DNA of 64,000 bases from Bacteroidetes bacterium UBA7662 (GCA_002483345.1 DLHS01000016.1:1-64000); one strand, 5' to 3'; positions 53,309 through 63,255 are shown, counted from the first letter of the stretch. Notes: generated by a model not told the origin, from the sequence alone. A program made the numbers and translations.

Positions 53309-54762
53309 GCTCTACTTTTCAAATATTTTGTTGAAACAAAATTCCAGATAAAATCAAAATTTCTTCTGTAGATATATACATACAGTCCCAACATTGCAGC
53401 GTAGGATAAAACTGCTATAAACAAGTTTAAATTATACTGAAAAATAAGCCTGTCCGCCACGGAAAACATTATAAAAAAAAGCAAAATACCCAGGGTTTCA
53501 GGAAACTTGTAATCCAAAGGAAAATACTTCTTGTTGTAAATATTTATCAGAACAAAAGAAGTCAATGACATCAATATCTGACAAAGAGCAGCGCCGAGTA
53601 ATCCTATTTTTTGTATAAGAATATAACTCCCGATAAGTCCTGTAATGAGCGTTGCTATGGTAACCAGCATTTCGATACTGGTTTTTTTATTGATGTTGGT
53701 TGTCATAGCCAACAACATAAACAACACGCTCAGTGAATTGGCAATGATCAGAAAAGGGGTATACAAAGCTGCTTCCAGGTATTCTTTTTTACTCAGGTAG
53801 TTCAGCAGGTAGGCATCTACAAAAACCAGCAACATAGCCAACAGAAAGAACATGGAGACAAAAGTTGATATTTTGGCGTTAATCTGCCTTTTAAACTCAT
53901 CAATAGACACCGTGTTATACATTCTCAGGTAATAGGGTGTAAACGAAATCATAAAAGCATTAACCAACACAATACTTAATATACCTGTGATCTTCTGGGC
54001 AACATCAAAAATGGCCACATCCTCTGTATTTGAAAAAAATACGAGAAAGTATCTGTTACCGTAAGCGATTAAATAGGAAACAACATTTGCCACCGATAAG
54101 GGCAATCCATACATAAGTAAGTACTTCAAAGCTCCCTTATTAAAATCCAGGGTCAGAAATTTGCTCAGGAACCCGAATCCAATGACAATGCTGAGTGTAG
54201 AAGAAATCAAATAGCCTACAAGTATATTTTCCACTCCAAAAGATGTAAAAAACATAATGTACAAATTCACCACACACAATATGATTACATCTGCAACTGT
54301 CAGGCTAACGTACTTAACCGGCTTTTCCAAAGCCCTTAATGCGCCCAGTATCATGCCGAACAAAACCCTGGTAAATCCCCAAAGCAGGACCACAAAGACG
54401 TTATTCCTGTCTGCCTGTGAACTAAAATTTGGAATATTTAAAGAGTCAGGCAGCAAATTAAAAAAAACAAAAACAACCAGAAATGTTAACAAGAAAAACA
54501 CGGTCATGGTTGAAACCGCCGACCTTCTCAAAGAAACAGCATCAAATTCAGAGAAATATCTTAAAATACCGTTGGAAATTGAGAATGAAAAAATGATGCT
54601 GAACAAGTTCCCGGTTACATAGAGAATCGAAAATTTCCCATAATCTGCAACATTCAATTTTTCCAGGTAAACAGGAATCAGCAACAGCACTATCAGTGCG
54701 TAGAGCATATTGCCGATTCCGTATATTAAGAAACTCTTAGTTAGAGAAATGCCTGGCATCAA
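53305..54762 (-). CDS. Polysaccharide flippase (Wzx-like)
   Basis: The 485-residue protein has about 14 membrane helices with the MOP superfamily opening FLIYGIGNMLYALIVLLLIPVYLEKLNVADYGKFSIL. It would translocate the lipid-linked repeat unit. It is not closely similar to the flippase at 19.9 kb, which supports two separate glycan systems. Base composition is strongly AT-rich, among the most extreme in the window. It overlaps the methyltransferase gene by 4 bases. Confidence 0.88.
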   Translation of the reverse strand: MMPGISLTKSFLIYGIGNMLYALIVLLLIPVYLEKLNVADYGKFSILYVTGNLFSIIFSFSISNGILRYFSEFDAVSLRRSAVSTMTVFFLLTFLVVFVFFNLLPDSLNIPNFSSQADRNNVFVVLLWGFTRVLFGMILGALRALEKPVKYVSLTVADVIILCVVNLYIMFFTSFGVENILVGYLISSTLSIVIGFGFLSKFLTLDFNKGALKYLLMYGLPLSVANVVSYLIAYGNRYFLVFFSNTEDVAIFDVAQKITGILSIVLVNAFMISFTPYYLRMYNTVSIDEFKRQINAKISTFVSMFFLLAMLLVFVDAYLLNYLSKKEYLEAALYTPFLIIANSLSVLFMLLAMTTNINKKTSIEMLVTIATLITGLIGSYILIQKIGLLGAALCQILMSLTSFVLINIYNKKYFPLDYKFPETLGILLFFIMFSVADRLIFQYNLNLFIAVLSYAAMLGLYVYIYRRNFDFIWNFVSTKYLKSRA

Positions 54763-55415
54763 AGAGCTTTTTTGCCTGTAAATACAGAATTACAGTCAAC
54801 AATATCGGTGTATTGATCAATTTTAACCAAACTGGCAAAGCTAAATAGGTTAGTATAAAACTCTACCGTCTTGGTTTGAAAGTTAGACAGATCCTCCGAG
54901 GTCTTCTCTACAAGAAAAACAGATCCCCCGGGCTTTAAAACCCTTTCGATTTCTGAAACAGTCTTCGTGAGGACAGCAGAATCTGTAATGGATCCAAAGA
55001 CCAGACATATAAACACGGAATCTACACTATTTTCCTCAAGAGGTATAATACCCTCCGCCATCAGTCTGTATTCAACATTAGCGGCCGCCGGTGCCAGATC
55101 AATCAGTTTTTTAATCGGGTCTACACCAATAACCTGCGCCTGGAAAAACTCAGCCAGTTTTCCTGAAAATCTACCTGGTCCACAACCGAAATCCAGAATG
55201 ATATTTCCGGAACCATCAGAAAGAATTTTTTGGTACAACGGAAACAAAAAGCCGATTTGAAACGCTGTAACTTTCTCCAATTCTTCTTCGGTATGACCAA
55301 GATGAATCACAGATCTCACCCCATAGTTCTTGGCTCTGTCTTCCCAATATTCAATCTGAGAGTTGTACTTTTTAGGGAAGAACTTATTCCATACCCGTTT
55401 AATTAAACTAATCAT
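54759..55415 (-). CDS. Class I SAM-dependent methyltransferase
   Basis: The 218-residue protein has motif I ILDFGCGPGRFSGKLAEFF (about 72-90), motif II VIGVDPIKKLIDLA, the VDSVFICLVFGSI segment and VLKPGGSVFLVEK. The N-terminal NSQIEYWEDRAKNYG is typical of UbiE/Methyltransf_11-like enzymes in glycan loci. Its target is perhaps a sugar hydroxyl or amino group. It overlaps both neighbours by 4 bases. Confidence 0.88.
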   Translation of the reverse strand: MISLIKRVWNKFFPKKYNSQIEYWEDRAKNYGVRSVIHLGHTEEELEKVTAFQIGFLFPLYQKILSDGSGNIILDFGCGPGRFSGKLAEFFQAQVIGVDPIKKLIDLAPAAANVEYRLMAEGIIPLEENSVDSVFICLVFGSITDSAVLTKTVSEIERVLKPGGSVFLVEKTSEDLSNFQTKTVEFYTNLFSFASLVKIDQYTDIVDCNSVFTGKKAL

Positions 55416-56551
55416 CCTCTGTCTTGTTTAAAATAGTGCTTAATCAAATCTGTAATACGAACTACGTCTTTACCTTCCAATCCTGAAAACATGGGCAGGC
55501 GCAATAAACGTTCGCTTTCTTTGGTAGTATGCTCATCCAAACCATGGAATCTTCCATATTTTAACCCTGCTATCGCAGAATGAAGTGGTATATAATGGAA
55601 AACAGAACTAACGCCGTTGGCTTGTAAATAATCAATCAGTCCCTGACGAGCTTCTATGTCCTGGAGTTTAACAAAGAAAATGTGTCCGTTATGTTGGCAA
55701 TCAGCCGGGATTTTGGGTAATTCTATAAAACCAGCCGTTTCCAATTCTGCCAATAAGTCATTGTAGAGATTCCAGGTCTTTAATCTGCCCTCCGTTATTT
55801 CTTTGCCAACCTCAAGCTGGGCATATAAAACAGCAGCTAATAACTCACTTGGCAAATAGCTGGAACCCATGTCAACCCAGGTATATTTATCTACCTGCCC
55901 TCGCAGAAACATAGATCTGTTCGTCCCTTTTTCCCGGATGATTTCTGCTCTTTGTGTGAACTTTTCAGTATTAAGAACCAGAGCTCCACCTTCGCCGGAA
56001 TGAATATTTTTCGTCTCATGAAAACTAAAACAGCTCATATCCCCCAGAACACCAACAGGCTGTCCCTTGTAATAAGAACCGAAACATTGAGCAGCGTCTT
56101 CTATAACTAAAAGATTGTGCTTTTTTGCAATAGACAATATGGCATCCATATCGCAAGACACTCCACCATAATGAACTGGCACGATGGCTCTTGTTTGGGG
56201 TGTTATAGCTGATTCTATTTTCGTTTCATCTATGTTCATCGTTACGGGATTAATATCCACAAAAACGATTGTTGCACCCCGAAGAACAAAAGCATTGGCC
56301 GTGGAGACGAAAGTAAACGACGGCATGATAACTTCATCACCAGGTTTTATGTCTGCCAGTATCGCTGACATTTCCAAAGCATGTGAGCATGAAGTTGTTA
56401 AAAGAACCTTGGGTGCACCCAGGGCTTGCTCCAACCAGCTATGACACTTTTTTGTAAAAGAACCGTCTCCTGAAAATTTCTTACTCAAAAAGACTTCAGA
56501 CAGGTATTCCCTTTGTTTTTCAGATTCAAAAGGTACATTAAATGGAATCAT
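55412..56551 (-). CDS. wecE: dTDP-4-amino-4,6-dideoxygalactose transaminase (WecE/RffA-like)
   Basis: The 379-residue PLP enzyme closely follows E. coli WecE: it opens MIPFNVPFES, has SCSHALEMSAILADIKPGDE, the conserved SFTFVSTANAFVLRG, VPVHYGGVSCDMD and Lys181 in FSFHETKNIHSGEGGAL. WecE makes dTDP-Fuc4N from dTDP-4-keto-6-deoxyglucose, which the RmlB in this block would supply. A C-terminal FHYIPLHSAIAGLKYG matches the family. A 153-base gap with nothing recognisable separates it from wzz-like. Confidence 0.92.
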   Translation of the reverse strand: MIPFNVPFESEKQREYLSEVFLSKKFSGDGSFTKKCHSWLEQALGAPKVLLTTSCSHALEMSAILADIKPGDEVIMPSFTFVSTANAFVLRGATIVFVDINPVTMNIDETKIESAITPQTRAIVPVHYGGVSCDMDAILSIAKKHNLLVIEDAAQCFGSYYKGQPVGVLGDMSCFSFHETKNIHSGEGGALVLNTEKFTQRAEIIREKGTNRSMFLRGQVDKYTWVDMGSSYLPSELLAAVLYAQLEVGKEITEGRLKTWNLYNDLLAELETAGFIELPKIPADCQHNGHIFFVKLQDIEARQGLIDYLQANGVSSVFHYIPLHSAIAGLKYGRFHGLDEHTTKESERLLRLPMFSGLEGKDVVRITDLIKHYFKQDRG

Positions 56552-56704
56552 AGTATTTCCAAAAATTATAGTAGGGTGTAATTAGAATTGATTTAAGAGC
56601 GGGCAAATCCTTATGCTCCAGAAATCTACCGGTACGCCAGGCAATGAAAAAATTCTTGGCGTGGGTTTTAAAAGAGGAGGGCGGTTGCTATTATCGATTA
56701 AAGT

Positions 56705-57781
56705 TTAATCCTTATCGCTCAATATCCGGCTCATCCACTTTCTGAAAAGCAGGAAGAAGGAGAAACCAGCGGTCAAAATAAATGAAGTCAGGATTGCCCA
56801 CTTAACCCTGCCTTTACCCTTTTTGTCTAGGGGGAATCTTGGTGAGTCAATAACTTCAATAGTAGGCTCTTCTCTTTCGAGTGTAAATTTGGTGAGTTCC
56901 AGATTTTTGACCAATTCACCGTAGAGGGTAGTCAACATCTGCACTTCTAACTGTTTTTTTGCAGCAGGTACCCTTGCACGCATCATTATCAACGATTGAT
57001 TCTGATCACTTTCCTGGGCAGCAGAACTCATGGCAAGACCCAGAGCCCTTCTAACTGAATCAACCCTGTGCTCCAACAGATTTACTGTCCGCCTGGTTTT
57101 GCCCACTTTTAATTCCAAATACAAGGCGATTGCTTCTTCAATGATAATTTGATTCATTAAAAAAGCCCATTTCTCGTCAACATCGCTAATATGAACCTCC
57201 AGAAGACCTGCTTTTTTTTCAAGTCTTGTTACCTTAAGAGAATTGTCCACAATATCTGTTACAACCAAACCGAGAATACTATCCTCTTTTCTTGTAAACT
57301 GTTGAATCGATTTATGGGGATCAATAAATTCGATTTTATGCTCCTTTAAGGCATCTTCAAAGTGATTACCAATATATCTGTTAAGAAGCGTTCCCTCATT
57401 AAAATCAATTTGTGGAGTCAATAATGCTGCCTGAATAATGCGATCGGACTGCAAAAGTAAAATCAGGTTATCAGTTGAAAATAATCCTGCACCTCCACCA
57501 CCCAAATCAAATCCAAACTGACTTGCAATACCTGACAAGCCTGAAGATCCGGTTTTTTCTTCTACAGCAAAAGTTAAATTGCTGGTATACAAAACCTTAT
57601 TGAAGAAATGAGCGTATCCAAATCCAACAACCAGTCCGATTACAGACACCAAGAGGATACGTATTTTGTAAATCCACAAAAAACCAAGGGTGTCTCTGAC
57701 ACCTATAAGTATCTCTTTCAAACTTAGTTCACCATCATTCCCACCTGTCTGCAGGTGGGATGTTTTGTCTGGTAAGTTCAT
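56705..57781 (-). CDS. Wzz-like chain-length determinant (polysaccharide co-polymerase)
   Basis: The 358-residue inner-membrane protein has helices near residues 33-55 and 328-346 with a long periplasmic region of alternating helix and coiled coil between them, the Wzz topology. The conserved Pro-Gly-like segment before helix 2 reads as EREEPTIEVIDSPRFPLDKKGKGRVKWAI. There is no cytoplasmic tyrosine-kinase domain. It sets polymer length, probably with the Wza-like protein whose gene it overlaps by 4 bases. Confidence 0.87.
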   Translation of the reverse strand: MNLPDKTSHLQTGGNDGELSLKEILIGVRDTLGFLWIYKIRILLVSVIGLVVGFGYAHFFNKVLYTSNLTFAVEEKTGSSGLSGIASQFGFDLGGGGAGLFSTDNLILLLQSDRIIQAALLTPQIDFNEGTLLNRYIGNHFEDALKEHKIEFIDPHKSIQQFTRKEDSILGLVVTDIVDNSLKVTRLEKKAGLLEVHISDVDEKWAFLMNQIIIEEAIALYLELKVGKTRRTVNLLEHRVDSVRRALGLAMSSAAQESDQNQSLIMMRARVPAAKKQLEVQMLTTLYGELVKNLELTKFTLEREEPTIEVIDSPRFPLDKKGKGRVKWAILTSFILTAGFSFFLLFRKWMSRILSDKD

Positions 57782-60186
57782 AGCTGTTTAAGCAATATTA
57801 TGAGGGTTGCTAATCCGGTGAGTTTAATTGTTGTGTTTTCAATGGCCCTGTTCCAATCAATCGGGTCACCCTTTTCCCTTTTAATTTTAGAGGTCTCTTT
57901 CATTGAAACATATATGGTCGCTCCTGGTGTTACTTTAGGATAAATTTTGATGCCCAGGTAGTTTCTTGTTCTGCTCACCTTATCATTGGCGGCCACCACA
58001 AACACGCGTTTACGGGAAGCCTTTTCACTAAACCCGTCTCCAAAATTCTTCACATATCTGTTAGCCCTTAATCCGGGCTTGTAAGGAGCATTTACAGCCT
58101 TCATCCCTGTTGTATTCAAATACTGCACACCAGGTCCCTGTATACTCACATAGGGGATATATTCCGGCACTATGATTCTGTCACCATCCATCAAGCGATA
58201 ATCAAACCGTCTGTTTCCTGTATTCAGAACCCTGGGCAAATCAATCAGCACTTGCCCTCCCGGAGCTGTTTCACGGAAAAAGCGCGTGGCTTCAATAAAG
58301 GCCTGGCCTTTTAAGCCTCCCGCTCTTCTGATAACATCACTTATCCTTTCTTCTCTGCTCAGCAAAGAATATGTACCCGGATACTTAAATTCACCTTCCA
58401 GCAAAACTGAAGCGGGCTCCATAAAATCAGCCAGCGTTCGTACATAAATCCGGTCATACGGCTGCAGCATGAATTTGTCACCATCCCCTTTAAGCTCTCC
58501 GTTTTCCAGTTCAAAACCCAAAATAAATACAGCTGCCTCTTTAGGGGCATTGGCATTAAATAAACTCAGCCGGACAACTTCAATTCGTTTGGGATCTGCT
58601 TCGGCCTTTAAACCGCCTACTTGCAGAATAACATCTCCCAGTGTTATCCCCGTTTCATAGGCTAAATCCCCTGGTTTGCGTACAGCTCCGATTACTCTCA
58701 AATCGGGATTTTCAAGGAAATCTGACTTACTGACCACCATAATCCTATCAAAAGGCTGCAGTTCCATATTATCAGCAGAATTACTATCCTTCATCAGAGA
58801 CTCTAAAGGAAGGGGAATGGTCTGCCTACTTTCATCTGACAGTTTCCGTGACAAAAATGCTCTTTGACCAAAAGCAGTTGGTTTAAGACCTCCGGCTTTT
58901 TCGATCAGTTCTTTGACCCGCATGCCGGGTGTAAAGGTGTAGAGGCCTTCCTGATTGATATCTCCGCTTACCTGAATTCCGTTTCTCACATCATCCGGCA
59001 AGGCCCTTACCATAATTTCATCCCCGTCCCGCAAGGTATCTTTAGGTAAATTGCTGTTAAGATTGTATTCAATGACCTCGCGTGCACCGTTATTGAAGGT
59101 TACCCGCTGAATGCTCCCGCCAAATGCATTACCGCTTAAGCCACCGGCTAACTGAATCAGCTCGGTAAGCCTTTCACTATCTACAATTTCATACTCCAGT
59201 GGTTTTCTGACTGCGCCCTGCATTTTGACAATTTTCCCTGCCGGATGTACTACTATGTAATCATTGTCCTGTAGGGAAAACTCACTGGAAGTGGTTTTGC
59301 CACGTAAAAAGGCGTAGGTATCAAAACCAAAGACCTTTTTCCCATCTCTTTGAACTTCAATGTTACGCAGACTTCCATTTTCATTCGGACCTCCGGCAGC
59401 CAAAAGTGCGTTAAAGACTGAATTAAGAGCCGGGAACTCGTAGGTTCCGGGTCGTGTAACTTCACCGACTATGTTTACTTTAATTACCCGGCTAAAAATC
59501 AGGGTAATCTCCAGTTGGTTATTATTCAAATCATAATACTGACTCCATTTGGAACGAATCAGCTTTCGTGCCTGCTCAAAGGTCAGTCCGCTCAGGTAAA
59601 TGGTTCCCATGGCTTTGACCCTTGCCGCGCCCCGAGCATCGATTTTTATGACTTCATTGGCATAGGAGGTTCCAAACACGGAAACGACTAATTCATCGCC
59701 CGGGCCCAGAATATAGGATTCAGGTGCTCTGGTGTCTGTAGCCTGCCCAAAAAGTTTATAATTGGTGTTTTTAAAAATATCTCTTCCGTATACTTCAGAA
59801 ACAGTAGTGTCCATTTTTAAAGTATCTTCTGAAGCCTTGTCTTTCTCTACAACTGAGGTGGGTTTAGGAATATAGTTTCCGGTTGTATTGATTTCTGTTT
59901 TTTCCAACGGAATAGCCGGGACCGTCTGATTCATCAACGCCACCCGTTCTTTGAAGGCAATGGCCTCTGCAGGTGCCAATCCCATACTGAGTGCCAGTTT
60001 TTCGCCTTCTTCAATATTTAGTCCCCTTGATTTACCCTGGTTGAGGATATCTGTGATCTGCTGATCAGACAATTCAGATACTTTTACTTTAGATAAATCC
60101 ATCGGCAGTTGTGCCGAGACCTGACCACAGCAAAACGCCGCAAAAATGGCAAGTATTAAAACAAAGCGTTTCTGACTATTTCGCAT
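57778..60186 (-). CDS. Polysaccharide export protein with SLBB repeats (Wza-like)
   Basis: The 802-residue secreted protein has a signal peptide (RFVLILAIFAAFCCGQVSAQ), a poly-export domain beginning ILGPGDELVVSVFGTS, and five or six SLBB-type units whose strands recur as VNIVGEVTRPGTYEF, VKMQGAVRKPLEYEI, IQVSGDINQEGLYTF, LRVIGAVRKPGDLAY and VLLEGEFKYPGTYSL. A C-terminal hydrophobic stretch may insert in a membrane. It would form the outer part of a capsule/EPS export conduit. The ATG at 60186 gives the signal peptide; it overlaps rmlB by 11 bases. Confidence 0.9.
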   Translation of the reverse strand: MRNSQKRFVLILAIFAAFCCGQVSAQLPMDLSKVKVSELSDQQITDILNQGKSRGLNIEEGEKLALSMGLAPAEAIAFKERVALMNQTVPAIPLEKTEINTTGNYIPKPTSVVEKDKASEDTLKMDTTVSEVYGRDIFKNTNYKLFGQATDTRAPESYILGPGDELVVSVFGTSYANEVIKIDARGAARVKAMGTIYLSGLTFEQARKLIRSKWSQYYDLNNNQLEITLIFSRVIKVNIVGEVTRPGTYEFPALNSVFNALLAAGGPNENGSLRNIEVQRDGKKVFGFDTYAFLRGKTTSSEFSLQDNDYIVVHPAGKIVKMQGAVRKPLEYEIVDSERLTELIQLAGGLSGNAFGGSIQRVTFNNGAREVIEYNLNSNLPKDTLRDGDEIMVRALPDDVRNGIQVSGDINQEGLYTFTPGMRVKELIEKAGGLKPTAFGQRAFLSRKLSDESRQTIPLPLESLMKDSNSADNMELQPFDRIMVVSKSDFLENPDLRVIGAVRKPGDLAYETGITLGDVILQVGGLKAEADPKRIEVVRLSLFNANAPKEAAVFILGFELENGELKGDGDKFMLQPYDRIYVRTLADFMEPASVLLEGEFKYPGTYSLLSREERISDVIRRAGGLKGQAFIEATRFFRETAPGGQVLIDLPRVLNTGNRRFDYRLMDGDRIIVPEYIPYVSIQGPGVQYLNTTGMKAVNAPYKPGLRANRYVKNFGDGFSEKASRKRVFVVAANDKVSRTRNYLGIKIYPKVTPGATIYVSMKETSKIKREKGDPIDWNRAIENTTIKLTGLATLIILLKQL

Positions 60187-61189
60187 GTTTGAAATATTGA
60201 ATATAAAAGGCAACGGTTTCGGCCAGATAGGCATCAAATTGCTGTCTGGGTTCCCAGTTCAAATCCTGTTTAAGTTTATCTGCATCAATGGCATATCGCA
60301 AATCATGACCTTTACGATCGGTGACAAAGGTAATGAGTTCTAAGGCATTACCATCTTTCCTGCCCAACTGAGTATCGACAATGCTGCAGAGCTTGTGAAC
60401 CAGGTCTATGTTTTTCCATTCGTTGTTTCCCCCTACATTGTAGGTCTCGCCATTTTTACCCTTATGGAAAATAACATTCATTGCCGACACATGATCACCC
60501 ACAAAAAGCCAGTCCCGGATGTTTTCTCCTTTGCCGTAAACGGGAATCGGTTTGCGTTCCAAAATCTGCCTGATAACAACCGGAATTAACTTCTCCGGAT
60601 ATTGGTTGGGGCCATAATTATTGGAACAGTTGCTTAAAACAATAGGAAGGCCGAATGTGTGATGGTAAGCTCTGACAAAATGATCCGATGATGCTTTCGA
60701 AGCCGAATAGGGAGAACGGGGATCGTAAGGTGTTTCTTCCGTGAAAAAGCCCTCCGCGCCCAAACTTCCATACACCTCATCTGTGGAAATGTGATAAAAG
60801 AGGTATTTTTCAGGATCTGCATGTTCCCCCCATGCCTTTAAGGCGGCATTGAGTAAAGTGACCGTTCCAACTACATTCGTTGTCACAAATTCCATGGGAT
60901 TTTCAATAGAACGATCCACATGGGATTCTGCAGCCAGGTGCATGACGCCATCTATTTGATATTCCGTAAATAATTGCTTAACCAGACTGGCATCACAAAT
61001 ATCCCCCTGCACAAAGGTAAAATTTGGCTTCCCCTCCAGATCGCGGATATTATCCTGATTCCCCGCATAAGTCAGCTTATCGAGCACAATAATCCGGTAA
61101 TCAGGATAGGTATTCACCATAAAACGGGCTGCATGAGATCCTATAAATCCTGCAGCGCCTGTCATTAAAATGTTTCTTTTAAAATTCAT
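60176..61189 (-). CDS. rmlB: dTDP-glucose 4,6-dehydratase
   Basis: The 337-residue SDR enzyme turns dTDP-glucose into dTDP-4-keto-6-deoxyglucose. Motifs are TGAAGFIGSH for NAD, HLAAESHVDRSIE, STDEVYGSLG with the active-site residues, YSASKASSDH (YxxxK) and NCSNNYGPNQYPEKLIP. The product feeds WecE in this block. rmlA, rmlC and rmlD are not in the window. The ATG at 61189 is the most natural start; ATG 61195 or GTG upstream are possible. It overlaps the SLBB gene by 11 bases. Confidence 0.95.
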   Translation of the reverse strand: MNFKRNILMTGAAGFIGSHAARFMVNTYPDYRIIVLDKLTYAGNQDNIRDLEGKPNFTFVQGDICDASLVKQLFTEYQIDGVMHLAAESHVDRSIENPMEFVTTNVVGTVTLLNAALKAWGEHADPEKYLFYHISTDEVYGSLGAEGFFTEETPYDPRSPYSASKASSDHFVRAYHHTFGLPIVLSNCSNNYGPNQYPEKLIPVVIRQILERKPIPVYGKGENIRDWLFVGDHVSAMNVIFHKGKNGETYNVGGNNEWKNIDLVHKLCSIVDTQLGRKDGNALELITFVTDRKGHDLRYAIDADKLKQDLNWEPRQQFDAYLAETVAFYIQYFKHAK

Positions 61190-61194
61190 ATGCA

Positions 61195-61722
61195 TTATTT
61201 TGACCACAAAACGATGTGTGCCTGTTTTTCAAAATCATAACCGAAACCATCCTTGTCAGCTGGCTGTATTGAATATCGGATTTTTCTTTGAATCAACGCT
61301 TCTGCTTTGATGACAAGCTGTTCCAGGTAAACCAGGTCAATGTCGCCAACAAGCCGAAGATCTATGATGCCGGAATCGTGACCCTGGGCATAATCTCCGG
61401 TTACAACAGCCAGCTGAAGATTCCCAATTCTTTGGAGCACATTCTCAATAATCTGGTCGAATCCAAGATATTTCGAGACGATTTTTTTGATCTCATGGTA
61501 GATAGGATTCTCGACATCTGCTTTGTACAAGATGGTATTACCTACCGGTTCTGCCCTTAACAAGCCGGCATCCGTCAGCCTGTTGAGCTCAACACGAACA
61601 GAATTCGTGCTCTCGCCAAATTCATCTGCCAGCGAACGCAAATACGCTGCATTTGAACTATTACTGAAGAACTTCAGCAACAATTTTATGCGGGTTTTAG
61701 AAGTAATAAGAGAATCTAACAT
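61195..61722 (-). CDS. Winged-helix regulator with nucleotidyltransferase-like C-terminal domain
   Basis: The 175-residue protein has an N-terminal winged helix (residues 1-70; recognition helix in STNSVRVELNRLTDAGLL, wing YKAD) and a C-terminal domain resembling small MNT-type nucleotidyltransferases: residues 109-123 carry GDYAQGHDSGIIDLR, where active enzymes have GS and DxD. The third acidic residue is missing, so the domain is probably a sensor. It is the first gene of the polysaccharide block, a usual position for this regulator type. The 524-base gap upstream would hold its promoter. Confidence 0.75.
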   Translation of the reverse strand: MLDSLITSKTRIKLLLKFFSNSSNAAYLRSLADEFGESTNSVRVELNRLTDAGLLRAEPVGNTILYKADVENPIYHEIKKIVSKYLGFDQIIENVLQRIGNLQLAVVTGDYAQGHDSGIIDLRLVGDIDLVYLEQLVIKAEALIQRKIRYSIQPADKDGFGYDFEKQAHIVLWSK

Positions 61723-62246
61723 GTTATTCCGTGCTTCGTATTTGTTCTGTGTACATCAGAGACAAATCTGGCAATGCGTATACTGATAATGATTTTGCTA
61801 AAATTTTAAACGATCTGTCCTGATAAATATTTGCCCGGCAGCTTAAACTGATGGAGATACTTTTCAGAAAACATGCTGTTTAGGCCTACAATTGCACAGC
61901 TTCGCTTGGTAAGTCCCAGGCCAAAAGGACAGAGTGAGTAATAATTTTACTCAAAGAAACGACAACAACAGCAATCCACCAAAAATTTGGATTGAATAAA
62001 TCCGGAAGATGACTGTTAGACGAGGGTCTGAAAGCAGCATCTTTCCGGCACCCGGTTTGAGCCAGGCGCTGTGATTTTATACCATTAAAAAGGAAAAAGA
62101 CCTGTCGGATTAATGATTCCCTGCGTCTGAATCTCTTACAGACAGATAAGCATCAATGGATTTAAGAGAAACTTCACGCTATCGGTTGTCTGATTTTCTC
62201 TGTCCCGGATTGGATTCTCAGGAGCATCCGGCATAATTTGTCAGGG
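61723..62246. other. 524-bp intergenic region without a recognisable gene
   Basis: No convincing reading frame, RNA gene or repeat was seen. It separates the regulator-led block from the second WbpB/WbpD/WbpA group on the same strand, so it should contain a terminator for the latter and a promoter for the former. Only a modest hairpin (GTCTGAATCTCTTACAGAC, around 62126) stands out. No exact TAnnTTTG was found on the minus strand near 61722. Confidence 0.5.
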
Positions 62247-63254
62247 TCAGCCGGCTTTGTAGATGCGTTCTATGATATCTACCACTTTCATTCCTTCAAG
62301 TGCATTGGTGGTAACATCTGATTTCCCGTTAAGTACGTCTATGACGTTTTCAATGATGAGGTGATGGTTCTGTGCGGAACCTTTGAAAGCCCCGTAGTCA
62401 TTACCTGGATTTGTCGGGGCAAGTTCCGGTAGTACATAATCCCGGATATGGCAATACTCAACTTTGTCCATGTATTGTCCGCCTACCCTGACAGAACCTT
62501 TTTCCCCGATAATGGTAATACTGCTTTCAAGATTTTTATCCCATACAGCTGTAGAAAAACTAAGAACACCGCTTCCACCGGAGCAAAAATCGAAAGTCAC
62601 GAGGCCTGAATCGTTGAACTCTGTCAATCCGGCATGATTAAAATTATAAAACCGGCTGTGGATGTGCTCAATATCTCCGAAAAGCCAGAACATGATATCT
62701 ATGAAATGGGAAAACTGAGTATAAAGAACTCCTCCATCAAACTTTTGAGTACCCCTCCAGCTTCCAGGCAGGTAATATCTCTGATCTCTGTTCCAGTAAC
62801 AATTCAACTGCAACATATAGAGTTTTCCCAATCTCCCTTCCTCTACTATGTTCTTCAGCCAAACAGAGGGAGGAGAATACCGGTTTTGCATAACCACAAA
62901 AATCCTGCGGTCAACCTGCGTTGATAATGAAACTATCTCCTCTGCATCTGCTTTGCTCAGCGTCATGGGTTTTTCAATCACCACATGTTTTCCGGCTTTC
63001 AATGCAGCGATAGCCAGACTGGCATGCAAACCGTTGGGCGCAGCAATGTTAATCACATCTATGTCCAGACCTGCTTCCAGACAAGCGGTCAGATCCTGAA
63101 ATACACGAACACCCTGCTTCCTGAATAATTCCGTTTTATCGGAATCGGGATCAACCACAGCTGTGAGTGCTGCCAACGGGTTTTTATTTATTATTTCTGC
63201 GTGCCGTTTCCCAATGTGGCCACCACCAACAACAGCGAAATTTATGCATTTCAT
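62247..63254 (-). CDS. WbpB-like Gfo/Idh/MocA sugar dehydrogenase (second copy)
   Basis: The 335-residue enzyme is a clear paralogue of the one at 42.7 kb: FAVVGGGHIGKRHAEII, PNGLHASLAIAAL, EKPMTLS, CYWNRDQRYY, SWRGTQKFDGGVLYTQFSHFIDIMFW and GQYMDKVEYCHI align block for block. It oxidises UDP-GlcNAcA at C3 in diamino-uronate synthesis. The ATG at 63254 is used. WbpD-like and WbpA-like genes lie immediately upstream, giving the classic WbpA-D-B order on the minus strand. Confidence 0.9.
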   Translation of the reverse strand: MKCINFAVVGGGHIGKRHAEIINKNPLAALTAVVDPDSDKTELFRKQGVRVFQDLTACLEAGLDIDVINIAAPNGLHASLAIAALKAGKHVVIEKPMTLSKADAEEIVSLSTQVDRRIFVVMQNRYSPPSVWLKNIVEEGRLGKLYMLQLNCYWNRDQRYYLPGSWRGTQKFDGGVLYTQFSHFIDIMFWLFGDIEHIHSRFYNFNHAGLTEFNDSGLVTFDFCSGGSGVLSFSTAVWDKNLESSITIIGEKGSVRVGGQYMDKVEYCHIRDYVLPELAPTNPGNDYGAFKGSAQNHHLIIENVIDVLNGKSDVTTNALEGMKVVDIIERIYKAG

Positions 63255-63255
63255 G

